The notes under the pieces: generated by a model
What the model was told of the DNA's origin: nothing
What the model saw: only the letters and a program-made list of their open reading frames with translations
The model's database searches: none
Assembly: GCF_001940785.1 (NCBI RefSeq)
Contig: NZ_MSLS01000014.1
Location: 27,787 to 91,786, forward strand
Length of the DNA stretch: 64,000 nt
DNA from: Bacillus sp. MRMR6
GTDB taxonomy: Bacteria > Bacillota > Bacilli > Bacillales > Cytobacillaceae
Direction of reading: 5' to 3'
Shown here: positions 1 through 10,799 of the stretch, one piece after another
Position numbering within the stretch: position 1 is the first letter of the stretch
Layout: every line of letters begins with the position of its first letter
Made by a program: the position numbers and the translations under genes

Positions 1-253
<253 letters not shown>

Positions 254-307
254 CTAACGCTGAGTCTGGTTCTGCCATTCCTAAGATTATTAAAATAATA
301 TGATTGA

Positions 308-460
308 TCATTTATGATAGACAAATCGTTCTCCAGGCACCAACATATGAAACTTTTGATTAGGATATTGATGAAACAGATAGTCCACGAAATAAGCAGG
401 ATTCTCACGATTAGTTGGAAATAGATCAAAATGGATTGGAATAATCAGGTCGACTTCCAT
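308..460 (-). pseudogene. Remnant of an UlaG-like lactonase (C-terminal 50 residues)
   Basis: A 50-residue frame ends at a TGA at 308-310. It matches what I know of the extreme C terminus of L-ascorbate-6-phosphate lactonase UlaG (metallo-beta-lactamase fold): DLIIPIHFDLFP, then NRENPAYFVDYL, then a closing VPGERFVYHK. The rest of this roughly 350-residue protein is missing; just upstream the frame is closed by a TGA and then the MATE gene begins. The local ATG has no convincing ribosome binding site. It is read as debris of a deletion, not a functional gene. Confidence 0.7.
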
Positions 461-481
461 TTTTACTCAAGTCAGGACTTG

Positions 482-1870
482 TTACCCAACAGCAGGGATT
501 TCTGCTTTCTCAATTAGCACTTTCTTTTCCCAAGCTCTGCTCTTCCATCTATAGTACATGATAATGCCCCTAAACCATTCATCGACGATAAAAGCAATCC
601 ATATACCCGCTAACCCTAAGCCAAAATAGATTCCCAAGATGTAAGAAATCGGGACAGCTAATCCCCACATGGACAAGATCCCCATTTTCATCGTAAAAAC
701 AGCATCACCGGTTGCGCGCAAAGAGTTGATTACGATTAAATTAAAGGTTCTGCCTGGTTCTAGAATTAAACATAGTAATAGCAGAAAGCTGCCTGTATGA
801 ATAATATCTTTATCGTCCGTGAAAATACTCATAATATTTTCTCGAAAAATAGAAATTAAGATGGCGATTACAATTGTAATGACCAAACTATACTTCAAGC
901 TTTTTAGTAGTTGACGATAGGCTCCGTCGAAATCTCTAGCACCAACCCGGTAACCTATTAAAATCTGTGTCCCCTGCCCAACCGCTAACCCAAACAGCAT
1001 GATAAACGACATTACGTTCCAAGTATAAACACGTGTAGATAAGGCAGCTGCACCCATAATGGCGATAATAGCAGTCATGGCCATTTGACTCGTATTATAG
1101 CTAAGTTGTTCCCCAGCTGTAGGTACACCAATTTTTAATATTTTTCTAATATGGGTAATTTGGAAATCAAAATAATCTTTAAGCTGTATTTTTATAGGAA
1201 GCCTCTTATACATAAATACAAACGCAATAATTAAGGCCGCTGCCCTACTAACAGCAGTTGAAATGGCCACCCCTTTAACTCCCAATACGGGGAATCCGAA
1301 CAGTCCGTAAATCACGATAGCATTTCCGATTAAATGGATGATGTTCATCATAATAGAGACGAACATGGCTTCTCTTGTAAACCCATTTGCTCTAAGAATT
1401 GCCGAAACAGTAACCAGCATTGCTTGAAGGAACAATGTTCCGCCTACAATTGAAAGGTATTCGTATCCAATCGCCGCTAACCGGTCTTCAAGGTGAAAGA
1501 TTTCTAAAAGAGGGCCTTTAAAAATAATTAATAGCATACTTACCACTAGACCCATCCCTAGATTAATCGTAAGAGAAATGGCTGAGGCTTGTTTAGCCTC
1601 CTTCTTCAGTCCAGCACCTAAGTATTGTGAGACTAATACCGCTGTCCCAGTTGCGGTAAAGTTAAACAAGAGAATAGCAAAAAAAACAAGTTGATTGGCT
1701 ACTCCTATTGCAGCAACAACGTCATCAGAAATGTGGGACAGCATAATAATATCCGTGGTTCCCATGAGCATCTGTAAAAAAAGTTCTATAAAAATGGGCC
1801 ATGTTAATGCACGGAGAGTGAGATTTCTTTTACTTTGTTCTATTGTATTTACCACGGTTGATCTATCCAC
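482..1870 (-). CDS. MATE family efflux transporter
   Basis: A 462-residue polytopic protein with about twelve hydrophobic segments and the two-lobed layout of MATE (multi-antimicrobial extrusion) exporters. The family's usual length is about 450 residues. Early motifs include TWPIFIELFLQMLMGTTDIIMLS and a repeat-like second half starting near LKIGVPTAGEQLSYN. Such proteins export cationic or organic compounds using Na+ or H+ gradients; the substrate cannot be told from sequence. The first GTG start (1870) lacks a clear Shine-Dalgarno, and GTG at codon 6 behind AAAAGGTGG is an alternative. It follows the GH43 genes after a hairpin, so its link to arabinan use is only positional. Confidence 0.85.
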   Translation of the reverse strand: MDRSTVVNTIEQSKRNLTLRALTWPIFIELFLQMLMGTTDIIMLSHISDDVVAAIGVANQLVFFAILLFNFTATGTAVLVSQYLGAGLKKEAKQASAISLTINLGMGLVVSMLLIIFKGPLLEIFHLEDRLAAIGYEYLSIVGGTLFLQAMLVTVSAILRANGFTREAMFVSIMMNIIHLIGNAIVIYGLFGFPVLGVKGVAISTAVSRAAALIIAFVFMYKRLPIKIQLKDYFDFQITHIRKILKIGVPTAGEQLSYNTSQMAMTAIIAIMGAAALSTRVYTWNVMSFIMLFGLAVGQGTQILIGYRVGARDFDGAYRQLLKSLKYSLVITIVIAILISIFRENIMSIFTDDKDIIHTGSFLLLLCLILEPGRTFNLIVINSLRATGDAVFTMKMGILSMWGLAVPISYILGIYFGLGLAGIWIAFIVDEWFRGIIMYYRWKSRAWEKKVLIEKAEIPAVG

Positions 1871-1888
1871 CTTTTAATAGAAAAGAAA

Positions 1889-1908
1889 CATATCAAAGTG
1901 TTGATATG
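1889..1908 (-). terminator. Hairpin after the GH43 pair
   Basis: An 8-bp perfect stem (CATATCAA / TTGATATG) with a 4-nt loop. On the minus strand it is followed by a T-rich run (TTTCTTTTC). It lies between the stop of the GH43 gene at 1939 and the MATE start, so it probably ends or attenuates the arabinan operon transcript. Confidence 0.5.
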
Positions 1909-1938
1909 AATCTTTCACTTTCACCCAAAAACTAATGA

Positions 1939-2904
1939 TTATTCCGGAAATCCGAGGTCAGGTGTTCCGTCTGGATTCCAAGTGAATTCTTTTGCACATG
2001 TGTGACGATTCGGGTCGTATAATGGGTCTCCAACAATCTCTGTATAATTCCTTACGTGGTAGACAATTACATCCTTACTGCCATCTTCTGAAACAGTAAA
2101 GCTATTATGTCCTGGGCCATATTGGCCAGTTCCATAACAGGTTTTGAAAACAGGCTCCATTGTTTTACTCCAGGAATCTGGATTTAATAGGTCGCTATTT
2201 TCATCTGCTGTTAAAAGTCCCATAGCATAGTTCTCATCGGTTGCACTTCCCGAGAAAGAGATAAAAATTCTACCATTTCTTTTTAAGACTGCTGGTCCTT
2301 CATTTACCCAGAATCCAATGGTTTCCCAATCATATTCTGGTTTGGCCACCATAATCTGAGGACCTTTAATCGTCCATGGATTTTCTAGTGGAGCAATATA
2401 AAGATTCGAATTCCCTCTAATTTCTGGATCTTTTTGAGCCCAAACCAAATACTGCTGTCCGTTATGATTAAATGAAGTAGCATCTAGCGCAAATGAATCC
2501 CAATCGGTATTGACTTGTCCCTTTTCTTCCCAAGTCCCTTCCAATGGGTTTGCTGATTTATTTTCAATTACAAACATCCGATGTTGGAAAAGCCCATCAA
2601 CGATTTCCTTTGACGGTGCTGCTGCGAAATAGATATACCAGCTGCCATTAATATAATGTAGCTCTGGTGCCCAAATTAGATTGCTCATTGGTCCAGTTTC
2701 ATGCCTTCTCCATGCAACAACAGGCTCCGCTTCCGCTATTCCTATTATTGTTTTTGAACGTCTAACTTCGATTAGGTCATACTCTGGTACTGATGCTGTA
2801 AAGTAGTAGTAACCATCTGTATGTTTATAGACCCATGGATCTGCTCTTTGTTCAATAATTAAATTCTTTGCCTTTTTGGCTTGGTCAATTGTTACATGTA
2901 CCAT
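1939..2904 (-). CDS. GH43 family arabinosidase (paralog 1)
   Basis: Cytoplasmic 321-residue single-domain GH43 enzyme with no signal peptide. The catalytic base Asp is in EQRADPWVYK near residue 22, the pKa-modulating Asp in FALDATSFN near residue 145, and the acid Glu in WVNEGPAVL near residue 200. It is closely similar along its whole length to the next gene (2935-3885), with 30 bp between them, so the pair looks like a tandem duplication. In this operon it probably removes arabinose from imported arabino-oligosaccharides; exo-arabinanase or alpha-L-arabinofuranosidase is likely but not settled by sequence. The start ATG has a GGAGGG site upstream. Confidence 0.87.
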   Translation of the reverse strand: MVHVTIDQAKKAKNLIIEQRADPWVYKHTDGYYYFTASVPEYDLIEVRRSKTIIGIAEAEPVVAWRRHETGPMSNLIWAPELHYINGSWYIYFAAAPSKEIVDGLFQHRMFVIENKSANPLEGTWEEKGQVNTDWDSFALDATSFNHNGQQYLVWAQKDPEIRGNSNLYIAPLENPWTIKGPQIMVAKPEYDWETIGFWVNEGPAVLKRNGRIFISFSGSATDENYAMGLLTADENSDLLNPDSWSKTMEPVFKTCYGTGQYGPGHNSFTVSEDGSKDVIVYHVRNYTEIVGDPLYDPNRHTCAKEFTWNPDGTPDLGFPE

Positions 2905-2934
2905 ACTAATTACCCTCCATAATCATGATGTCAG

Positions 2935-3885
2935 CTATTTTGCATCTGGTACTGGAACACCGAAATTAGGAGTTCCGTCTTCATTCCATGTAAAGACTTG
3001 TGCCCGTGTATGGCGGTTTGGATCCCAAAGAGGATCGCCAACAATGTCGCGGTAATTACGGGCATGATAGATTAAAATGTCCTGACTTCCATCTTCTGAA
3101 ACAGTAAAGCTATTATGTCCTGGACCATATTGGCTGTTTTCTTCATTGGTTTGAAAGACAGGAGATTCTGTTTTTGTCCAAGATTTCGGATCCAACAAAT
3201 CGCTATTTTCATCGGCTGCTAGTAAACCCATGCAATAATTATAATCAGTTGCACTGGCAGAGTACGAAATGAATATCTTTCCGTTTCGCTTTAATACGGC
3301 AGCTCCTTCATTCACTAAAAAACCAATGGTTTCCCAGTCAAATTCAGGTTTGGTGATCATGACTTGAGGTCCTGCAAGTGTCCATGGATTCGCCATTTTA
3401 GCAATATAAAGGTTGGAGTTCCCAACTATTTCTGGGTCTCTCTGAGCCCAAACATAGTATCTTTCACCCTTATGTTCAAAGGTAGTTGCATCAAGTGAAA
3501 ATGATTCCCAGGCTGCTTTTACTTGTCCTCTTTCAACCCAATTTCCTTCCAGGGGATTTTCTGATTCATTCTCAATCACATACATCCGATGGTCAAATAT
3601 AGCATCTTCTCGAGCAGCCGCATAATAGATATACCATTTTCCATCAATGTAATGGATTTCCGGTGCCCAAATATTAGCGCTCATCGGGCCGCTTTCATGC
3701 TTTCTCCAGGCAGTTACTGGTTCTGCACTTCCTAGTTCTTGAATGGTTTTTGCCCTTCTTACTTCAAGTCGGTCGTATTCCGGAACTGATGCGGTGAAAT
3801 AGTAATATCCATCTGTATGTTTATAAACCCAAGGATCTGCACGCTGCTCGACAATCGGATTGTTTAAAGTTTCTACTTTTTGCAT
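2935..3885 (-). CDS. GH43 family arabinosidase (paralog 2)
   Basis: A 316-residue GH43 protein of the same subfamily as the downstream paralog. Catalytic positions are preserved: Asp in EQRADPWVYK, Asp in FSLDATTFE and Glu in LVNEGAAVL. It differs mostly in the loop after the second blade (REDAIFDHRMYV in place of the longer version in paralog 1) and in the C-terminal tail. It is translated from ATG 3885 behind AAGGTGA. No signal peptide, so it acts on short arabinosides inside the cell. The loop differences suggest a shift in substrate length or linkage between the copies; that is inference. Confidence 0.87.
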   Translation of the reverse strand: MQKVETLNNPIVEQRADPWVYKHTDGYYYFTASVPEYDRLEVRRAKTIQELGSAEPVTAWRKHESGPMSANIWAPEIHYIDGKWYIYYAAAREDAIFDHRMYVIENESENPLEGNWVERGQVKAAWESFSLDATTFEHKGERYYVWAQRDPEIVGNSNLYIAKMANPWTLAGPQVMITKPEFDWETIGFLVNEGAAVLKRNGKIFISYSASATDYNYCMGLLAADENSDLLDPKSWTKTESPVFQTNEENSQYGPGHNSFTVSEDGSQDILIYHARNYRDIVGDPLWDPNRHTRAQVFTWNEDGTPNFGVPVPDAK

Positions 3886-3916
3886 AATAGGTCACCTTCC
3901 ATTTTTATGATTTCTT

Positions 3917-5125
3917 CTATAATAGCTGGTTCTCATTTATAAACTTTAGTGCTGTGTAACGATTTCGTAGGTGATGTGCTTTTCTTAAACTTGCGTTTAC
4001 TAATTCTTGATCAATGCCAAGCTGACTTGGTAAACTTGCCCCACCTATCATTTCCAATAAAGCTCGCAGTTGAGTTGAGTTCGGTATCTCGTGATAGATG
4101 GCGATGATTTCTTGAAGGTTTTCTTTCATCCTGATTACCAAGTCTTTGTCCTTTACCGAATGTAAGCAATTAGGTTCTGATATGAATGGAAGAAACGTTT
4201 CTTTATATACTTCCGCAAGGAGTGCTGTTGATACACCGACTTTGGCGCCATGCAGAACTGCAGGAAGTTTTCGCTGTAGGAATTCCATTTCCCAATAATG
4301 CGATAGATGATGTTCACCGCCGGATGCCGGATGTGATTGCCCAAAAACAAGCATGGCTAAACCAGATTTGATTAAGGCTTCAATTACTATTTGAATTCCC
4401 TCTTCATCACCTTCAGCAATCTTTTCGGCCTTCTCGAAACAAGAATTCAGGGCATCCTTAGTAATGCTTGCAACAAGTGGACAATAGGGTTCTTCTTTTA
4501 GCAGATGGCCAAATTTCCAATCTGCAAGTGATGTATATTTTGCCAGCATATCTCCAAATCCTGCTGCGATCATTTCCCTTGGTGAAGCTTTTAATATACC
4601 TATATCTGCAAATACAGCGATTGGCGCTGTCATTTGAAAGGTGGTTTTAACTCCTCTGATGATTAAGGGAGCACCCATTGAGGTGAAACCATCGACTGAA
4701 GGAGCAGTTGGAACAGAAATAAAAGGTACTCCTGTTTTTGCACTGCAAAAACGAGCAATATCATGAATGGTTCCAGCCCCTACCGCAACAATTACGTCCG
4801 TACCGTTTGGAATCTCCAATAATGCTTGAACCAATGAAATTTCATTTGCTACAACATCATTATTTTCATCAGGCTTGATGAGACTACTAGAGAAATTTAT
4901 ATCAGCCTTCATTAATTGGCTAGATAATTTCTCCCCTGCTGCTTGAAAGGTATTTTTATCGGCGATTAGTACAGGCTGTTTATATTCCTTTTTTTGTATA
5001 AAAGAAACTAGTTCTTCTAATACATGATGACCGACTAAAATTGTTTCAATTGGGATTTCGTTATGATGATTTCCACAACTGCATCTTTGAGCGAGAGACA
5101 TAAGTTCAGTTATATATTTTTCCAC
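3917..5125 (-). CDS. araM: AraM/EgsA, NAD(P)-dependent sn-glycerol-1-phosphate dehydrogenase
   Basis: Reduces dihydroxyacetone phosphate to sn-glycerol-1-phosphate; the Bacillus subtilis homologue in the ara operon makes glycerol-1-P for heptaprenylglyceryl phosphate. The dinucleotide-binding loop is visible as VAVGAGTIHDIARF, then PTAPSVDGFTSMGAP, and the metal-binding His residues in SHPASGGEHHLSHYW. I place the start at GTG 5125, because GGAGGG stands just upstream and the resulting 402 residues match the family; the longer upstream frame adds 21 residues with no homology pattern. It is in the same place in the operon family as B. subtilis araM. The physiological link to arabinose remains unclear even in B. 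subtilis. Confidence 0.88.
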   Translation of the reverse strand: MEKYITELMSLAQRCSCGNHHNEIPIETILVGHHVLEELVSFIQKKEYKQPVLIADKNTFQAAGEKLSSQLMKADINFSSSLIKPDENNDVVANEISLVQALLEIPNGTDVIVAVGAGTIHDIARFCSAKTGVPFISVPTAPSVDGFTSMGAPLIIRGVKTTFQMTAPIAVFADIGILKASPREMIAAGFGDMLAKYTSLADWKFGHLLKEEPYCPLVASITKDALNSCFEKAEKIAEGDEEGIQIVIEALIKSGLAMLVFGQSHPASGGEHHLSHYWEMEFLQRKLPAVLHGAKVGVSTALLAEVYKETFLPFISEPNCLHSVKDKDLVIRMKENLQEIIAIYHEIPNSTQLRALLEMIGGASLPSQLGIDQELVNASLRKAHHLRNRYTALKFINENQLL

Positions 5126-5181
5126 TGTCCATCCCTCCTGCACACCATAAATTAAACGTATAAATGAAAGATAAATAAATG

Positions 5182-5227
5182 ATTCCATACCATTTCGAAC
5201 ATCAGTATGTCAAAAATGGTATGGAAT
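5182..5227 (-). terminator. Intercistronic hairpin between abfA and araM
   Basis: A 14-bp perfect inverted repeat (ATTCCATACCATTT / AAATGGTATGGAAT) with an 18-nt loop fills the gap between the abfA stop and the araM start. The stem is strong but no long U-tract follows on the minus strand, so it more likely stabilises the upstream mRNA or attenuates than fully terminates. Confidence 0.55.
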
Positions 5228-5238
5228 ATAAAGTATGA

Positions 5239-6807
<1,569 letters not shown>

Positions 6808-6823
6808 TTAGAAAAACGTTAGA

Positions 6824-7096
6824 TTAACTGACCTTATCCCATTTCGGTTTGCCCGCAAATGGGCAGCTTTTGTTTTTAAATTTGGCTCGATAGCGGACGA
6901 TGCATCCGCTATGGGCACAAGTTGTTCTGTATTGAAGGGAGGGACAGCCTTCACAAATCTTTAATCGAGCTGCATATACTTCATCAGATACAATCACAGA
7001 TAAATTCTCCTCAGTTTCCTTAACAAGCTCCTGGATGACTTCCTCTGTTACGATCACGCTGTCAACGCAGCCTTTACATAGATTTCGCTCACTCAC
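6824..7096 (-). CDS. Small Cys-rich protein (DUF6171-like), putative metal binder
   Basis: A 90-residue protein from a GTG start behind GGGAGAAGG. It carries two CxxC pairs (CKGC near residue 7 and CEGC near residue 49), then single Cys in TTCAHSGC and KSCPF, eight Cys in all, which suggests a zinc or iron-sulphur site. The pattern recalls small uncharacterised Bacillus proteins of the DUF6171 kind; that name is from memory and not verified. It sits between the two GH51 genes with short gaps and is probably co-transcribed, but its role in arabinan use is unknown. Confidence 0.65.
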   Translation of the reverse strand: MSERNLCKGCVDSVIVTEEVIQELVKETEENLSVIVSDEVYAARLKICEGCPSLQYRTTCAHSGCIVRYRAKFKNKSCPFAGKPKWDKVS

Positions 7097-7115
7097 TGCC
7101 TTCTCCCCTTATCCT

Positions 7116-8603
7116 TTATTCCACCGCTAAGGTAACTACAGACATTGGCGGAAGTTTGATGGCTAATTTATTGTTTTCGACAGTTACTCCAGTAAACTCA
7201 ACCGGTTTAACAACCTCCGGCTGATCGAATGTATTATGTGCATTCATCGTATCAGCAGTGATAATCGTGCCGGTAACCTTCGTTTCTGCAGCTGTTACAC
7301 CACGAAGGTCTAAATCTAGTACGGCTTCGTTTTGGTGGTCGATATTACACAAGCTGATGTGTACTACACCTTGGGAATTCTTAGATGCCGAAACCGTTAC
7401 TTGTGGTAATGTTTGCCCATTGACTTCATAAGTTCCAAATGATGAATCTACTGCCAATAGTTCCGCATCCTGATGTACTTTGTACATATCAAAAACGTGA
7501 TACGTTGGTGTTAGAATCATCTTCTCGCCTTCTGTTAGAATCATGGCTTGAAGCACATTGACGGTTTGCGCAATATTCGTCATTTGTACGCGGTCAGCGT
7601 GATTGTGGAAAATATTAAAGTGCAATCCTGCAACTAGAGCATCACGGATTGTATTCTGTTGATATAAGAATCCAGGATTAGTTCCCGGTTCTACATCAAA
7701 CCAAGTTCCCCACTCATCAATAATCATGCCAATGCGCTTATCAGGATCATATTTGTCCATGATCGTACTATGTTTCGTAATTAACTCATCCATATGAAGA
7801 GCTTTCTTCATTGTGATAAACCATTCGTCCTCTGGAAAATCAATTGCCGAGCCTTTTCCTAACCAGAAGTCACCTGGGATTGTGTAATAATGAAGGCTTA
7901 AACCGTCCATTAACCAGTGAGCATTTTTCATTAACACTTCTGTCCAGTTATAGTCATCTACATTTGCGCCACCAGCGATTTTATAAATTTTGTTATCTCC
8001 ATAGTTTCTTACGTATGTTTGATAACGGCGATAAAGGTCCGCGTAATATTCTGGGCGCATATTTCCGCCGCATCCCCAGTTTTCGTTCCCTACTCCGAAA
8101 TATTTCAATTTCCAAGGCTGACCCGCGCCGTTTTCGCGGCGCCAGTTTGCCATTGGAGATTCGCCTTCAAACGTCATATACTCAACCCATTCAGACATTT
8201 CCTGAACAGTACCACTGCCAACGTTTCCGCAAATGTAAGGCTCACACTCTAACATTTCACACAGCATCATAAATTCATGTGTCCCAAAGTGGTTATTTTC
8301 AACAACGCCGCCCCAATGTGTGTTTACCATACGTTTACGGCCTTCTCTTGGACCAACGCCATCCTTCCAGTGATATTCATCTGCAAAACAACCGCCTGGC
8401 CAGCGAAGAACTGGAACTTTCAGGTGCTTTAATGCAGCTAATACATCGTTGCGAATCCCGTTTGTATTTGGGATGGAAGAATCTTCTCCCACCCAAATAC
8501 CTTCATAAATACATCTGCCAAGATGCTCAGCAAAATGACCATATATATTTTTATTAATTTTTCCTTTTAAAATATCTGTATTGACTATTACATTATTTGA
8601 CAT
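7116..8603 (-). CDS. abf2: GH51 alpha-L-arabinofuranosidase, Abf2/AbfB type
   Basis: A second GH51 enzyme, 495 residues from ATG 8603, which has CTGGAGGTTAC upstream; the 20 extra residues of the longer frame are Ser/Thr-rich and unlike the family. The opening [21 protein letters not shown], the acid/base Glu in [12 protein letters not shown] and the nucleophile Glu in [11 protein letters not shown] identify the Abf2 subtype, distinct from AbfA at 5239. In B. subtilis the two differ in preference for branched versus linear oligosaccharides, so together they should clear both. No signal peptide. Next gene upstream is transketolase. Confidence 0.94.
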   Translation of the reverse strand: MSNNVIVNTDILKGKINKNIYGHFAEHLGRCIYEGIWVGEDSSIPNTNGIRNDVLAALKHLKVPVLRWPGGCFADEYHWKDGVGPREGRKRMVNTHWGGVVENNHFGTHEFMMLCEMLECEPYICGNVGSGTVQEMSEWVEYMTFEGESPMANWRRENGAGQPWKLKYFGVGNENWGCGGNMRPEYYADLYRRYQTYVRNYGDNKIYKIAGGANVDDYNWTEVLMKNAHWLMDGLSLHYYTIPGDFWLGKGSAIDFPEDEWFITMKKALHMDELITKHSTIMDKYDPDKRIGMIIDEWGTWFDVEPGTNPGFLYQQNTIRDALVAGLHFNIFHNHADRVQMTNIAQTVNVLQAMILTEGEKMILTPTYHVFDMYKVHQDAELLAVDSSFGTYEVNGQTLPQVTVSASKNSQGVVHISLCNIDHQNEAVLDLDLRGVTAAETKVTGTIITADTMNAHNTFDQPEVVKPVEFTGVTVENNKLAIKLPPMSVVTLAVE

Positions 8604-8680
8604 AGAGTAACCTCCAGTTGTAGTAGTTTGGGATGAATAATTACTGTTCAACCCCTTTAGCATCTCCGAATAACCAGGAT

Positions 8681-10696
8681 TTAAAGGCGTTCTTTAATTT
8701 TCTTGATAATACTTTCAGCTGTAAAACCATACTCTTTGGCAATTCTGTCACCAGGTGCAGACGCTCCAAATGTGGAAATTCCAATTACAAGTCCATCTCT
8801 GCCTACATATTGTGCCCAGCCCTGAGGTGAACCTAATTCTATTGCAACATTTAGTTTAATTTCAGATGGTAAAATAGCTTCTTGGTAGGCTTTTGGTTGT
8901 TTGTCAAACAACTCCCATGAAGGCATATTCACAACTCTGCTAGTAATCCCTTCTTTGTCTAAGCCCGCTTTTACATTTAAAGCTAGCGTTAATTCTGAGC
9001 CAGTAGCAATCAATTGAACTGTTGGCACTTCCTGTTCTGAGTTCGCAACAATGTACGCCCCTTTTACAGTTTCTTCATTTACTGTGTCAACATCTAGATT
9101 GACGGTCAGATTTTGTCTTGTTAACACCAATGCCACTGGACCATCTTGATTTTGCATGGCATATTTCCAAGCTGCTGCTGTTTCATTCGCATCTGCTGGA
9201 CGCAAGACGGTTACATTTGGAATTCCCCGCAATGCTGCCAATTGTTCAATTGGTTCGTGTGTCGGTCCATCTTCCCCGACAAAAATACTATCATGTGTGA
9301 ATACATATACTGCAGGTAAATTCATAATTGCAGCCAGCCTAATTGCAGGACGAAGGTAGTCTGAGAATACGAAGAAAGTAGATCCAAACGGCTTTACTCC
9401 ACCGTGCAAGAGCATTCCATTTACAATCGTTCCCATAGCAAATTCTCGGACGCCAAAATAAACATTTCTGCCTTGGTAATTACCTGCTGAGAATCTGCCT
9501 AATCCGTTTAAGTGGGTCATCGTCGATGATTCTAAATCTGCAGAACCACCAATTAAGTTCGGGATGGTTTTTGCAAGCGCATTTAAAACCTGTCCTGAAG
9601 CAACGCGGGTTGAAAGTGATGTTCCTTTTTCGTATACAGGCACTTCCCCATCCCAATCTTCAGGCAGTTCACCCTTCATCTCTCTTTCAAGGCGGTCTGC
9701 TAATTCTGGGAAGCTCTGCTTATATTGGTTGAGTAATTCATCCCATTTCTGGTTAGCTTCTATCCCATTATTTTTAACTTCCTGCCAGTATTCTTTAACC
9801 TCTTCAGGAATAAAGAAGTCTTCCTGCGGCCAACCGTAAGCCTCTTTAGTCAGTTTAACTTCCTCAGAACCTAGTGGAGAACCGTGTGTACCACCATGGC
9901 CGCCTTTGCCACCCTTATTTGGACTGCCGTAACCAAGTGTTGTTTTTACTTCTATTAGAGTTGGTTTGGACAAATCCTTCTTTGCTTCAAACAAAGCCTC
10001 TTCAATTGCAAGAAGATTATTTTCTTCATCCACTCGAAGAACCTGCCAGCCATATGCCTCGAAACGTTTAGCTACATCCTCTGAAAAGGACAGGTCCGCT
10101 TCGCCGTCAAGTGTTATATTGTTAGAATCATAGATTGTGATTAATTTACCTAATTCTAAATGTCCTGCAAGAGAAGCTGCTTCAGCAGAAACACCTTCCA
10201 TTAAATCTCCATCACCACAAATCGCATATGTAAAATGATTAATAAGCTCGTAGTTTTCGCGATTATATACGGATGATAAGTGTGCTTCAGCCATTGCCAT
10301 TCCGACAGCCATTCCAATACCTTGGCCGAGAGGACCGGTTGTTGCATCTACTCCTGCTGTATGTCCAAATTCGGGATGTCCCGGTGTTTTGCTTCCCCAC
10401 TGTCTGAACTGTTTTAAATCCTCAAGTGATAGGTCATATCCACTTAAATGTAATAGGCTGTATAGAAGCATCGATCCATGTCCAGCTGATAAAACAAAAC
10501 GGTCACGGTTAAACCATGTTGGATTTGCTGGATTGTGATTCATTACCTTTGACCATAGTACATGGCCTGCTGGTGCCATGCCCATCGGCATTCCTGGATG
10601 TCCTGATTTAGCCTTTTCAATTGCATCAATTGCAAGAGTTCGAATGGTATTAACTGCAAATTGCTCTACTTGCAATTTATCAACGGTTTTACTCAA
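8681..10696 (-). CDS. tkt: Transketolase
   Basis: Full-length 671-residue thiamine-diphosphate enzyme that moves two-carbon units between xylulose-5-P and ribose-5-P or erythrose-4-P. Visible motifs: [13 protein letters not shown] near residue 33, the TPP/Mg site [11 protein letters not shown] near residue 155, the catalytic-side GVREFAMG near residue 410 and a C-terminal transketolase domain ending KIKERL. It starts at TTG 10696 behind GAAGGAGGAA. Its location directly after araA/araD makes sense because xylulose-5-P, the AraD product, enters metabolism through transketolase. It is probably an operon-dedicated copy in addition to the housekeeping gene. Confidence 0.95.
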   Translation of the reverse strand: MSKTVDKLQVEQFAVNTIRTLAIDAIEKAKSGHPGMPMGMAPAGHVLWSKVMNHNPANPTWFNRDRFVLSAGHGSMLLYSLLHLSGYDLSLEDLKQFRQWGSKTPGHPEFGHTAGVDATTGPLGQGIGMAVGMAMAEAHLSSVYNRENYELINHFTYAICGDGDLMEGVSAEAASLAGHLELGKLITIYDSNNITLDGEADLSFSEDVAKRFEAYGWQVLRVDEENNLLAIEEALFEAKKDLSKPTLIEVKTTLGYGSPNKGGKGGHGGTHGSPLGSEEVKLTKEAYGWPQEDFFIPEEVKEYWQEVKNNGIEANQKWDELLNQYKQSFPELADRLEREMKGELPEDWDGEVPVYEKGTSLSTRVASGQVLNALAKTIPNLIGGSADLESSTMTHLNGLGRFSAGNYQGRNVYFGVREFAMGTIVNGMLLHGGVKPFGSTFFVFSDYLRPAIRLAAIMNLPAVYVFTHDSIFVGEDGPTHEPIEQLAALRGIPNVTVLRPADANETAAAWKYAMQNQDGPVALVLTRQNLTVNLDVDTVNEETVKGAYIVANSEQEVPTVQLIATGSELTLALNVKAGLDKEGITSRVVNMPSWELFDKQPKAYQEAILPSEIKLNVAIELGSPQGWAQYVGRDGLVIGISTFGASAPGDRIAKEYGFTAESIIKKIKERL

Positions 10697-10753
10697 AATG
10701 TGTTCCTCCTTCAGTTTCTAAAAGTGAGAGTTCTTCTTCTATATTTAAACAAT

Positions 10754-10777
10754 AGGGCTATTATTGCTAATAGCCCT
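10754..10777. terminator. Hairpin between araA and tkt
   Basis: A 10-bp perfect stem (AGGGCTATTA / TAATAGCCCT) with a 4-nt loop. On the minus strand it is followed only by ATTGTTTA, a weak U-tract, so partial read-through into tkt is expected. Confidence 0.5.
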
Positions 10778-10799
10778 TTGTTTTTAGATACTTTTTTTT

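Noticed and set aside
5126..5188. N-terminal extension of AraM
   Set aside because: The 21 extra codons contain the ribosome binding site of the GTG start and are not like the AraM family N terminus.
7844..8272. 142-residue plus-strand frame
   Set aside because: It is antisense to abf2, has no ribosome binding site and no domain pattern; the opposite strand has full GH51 conservation.
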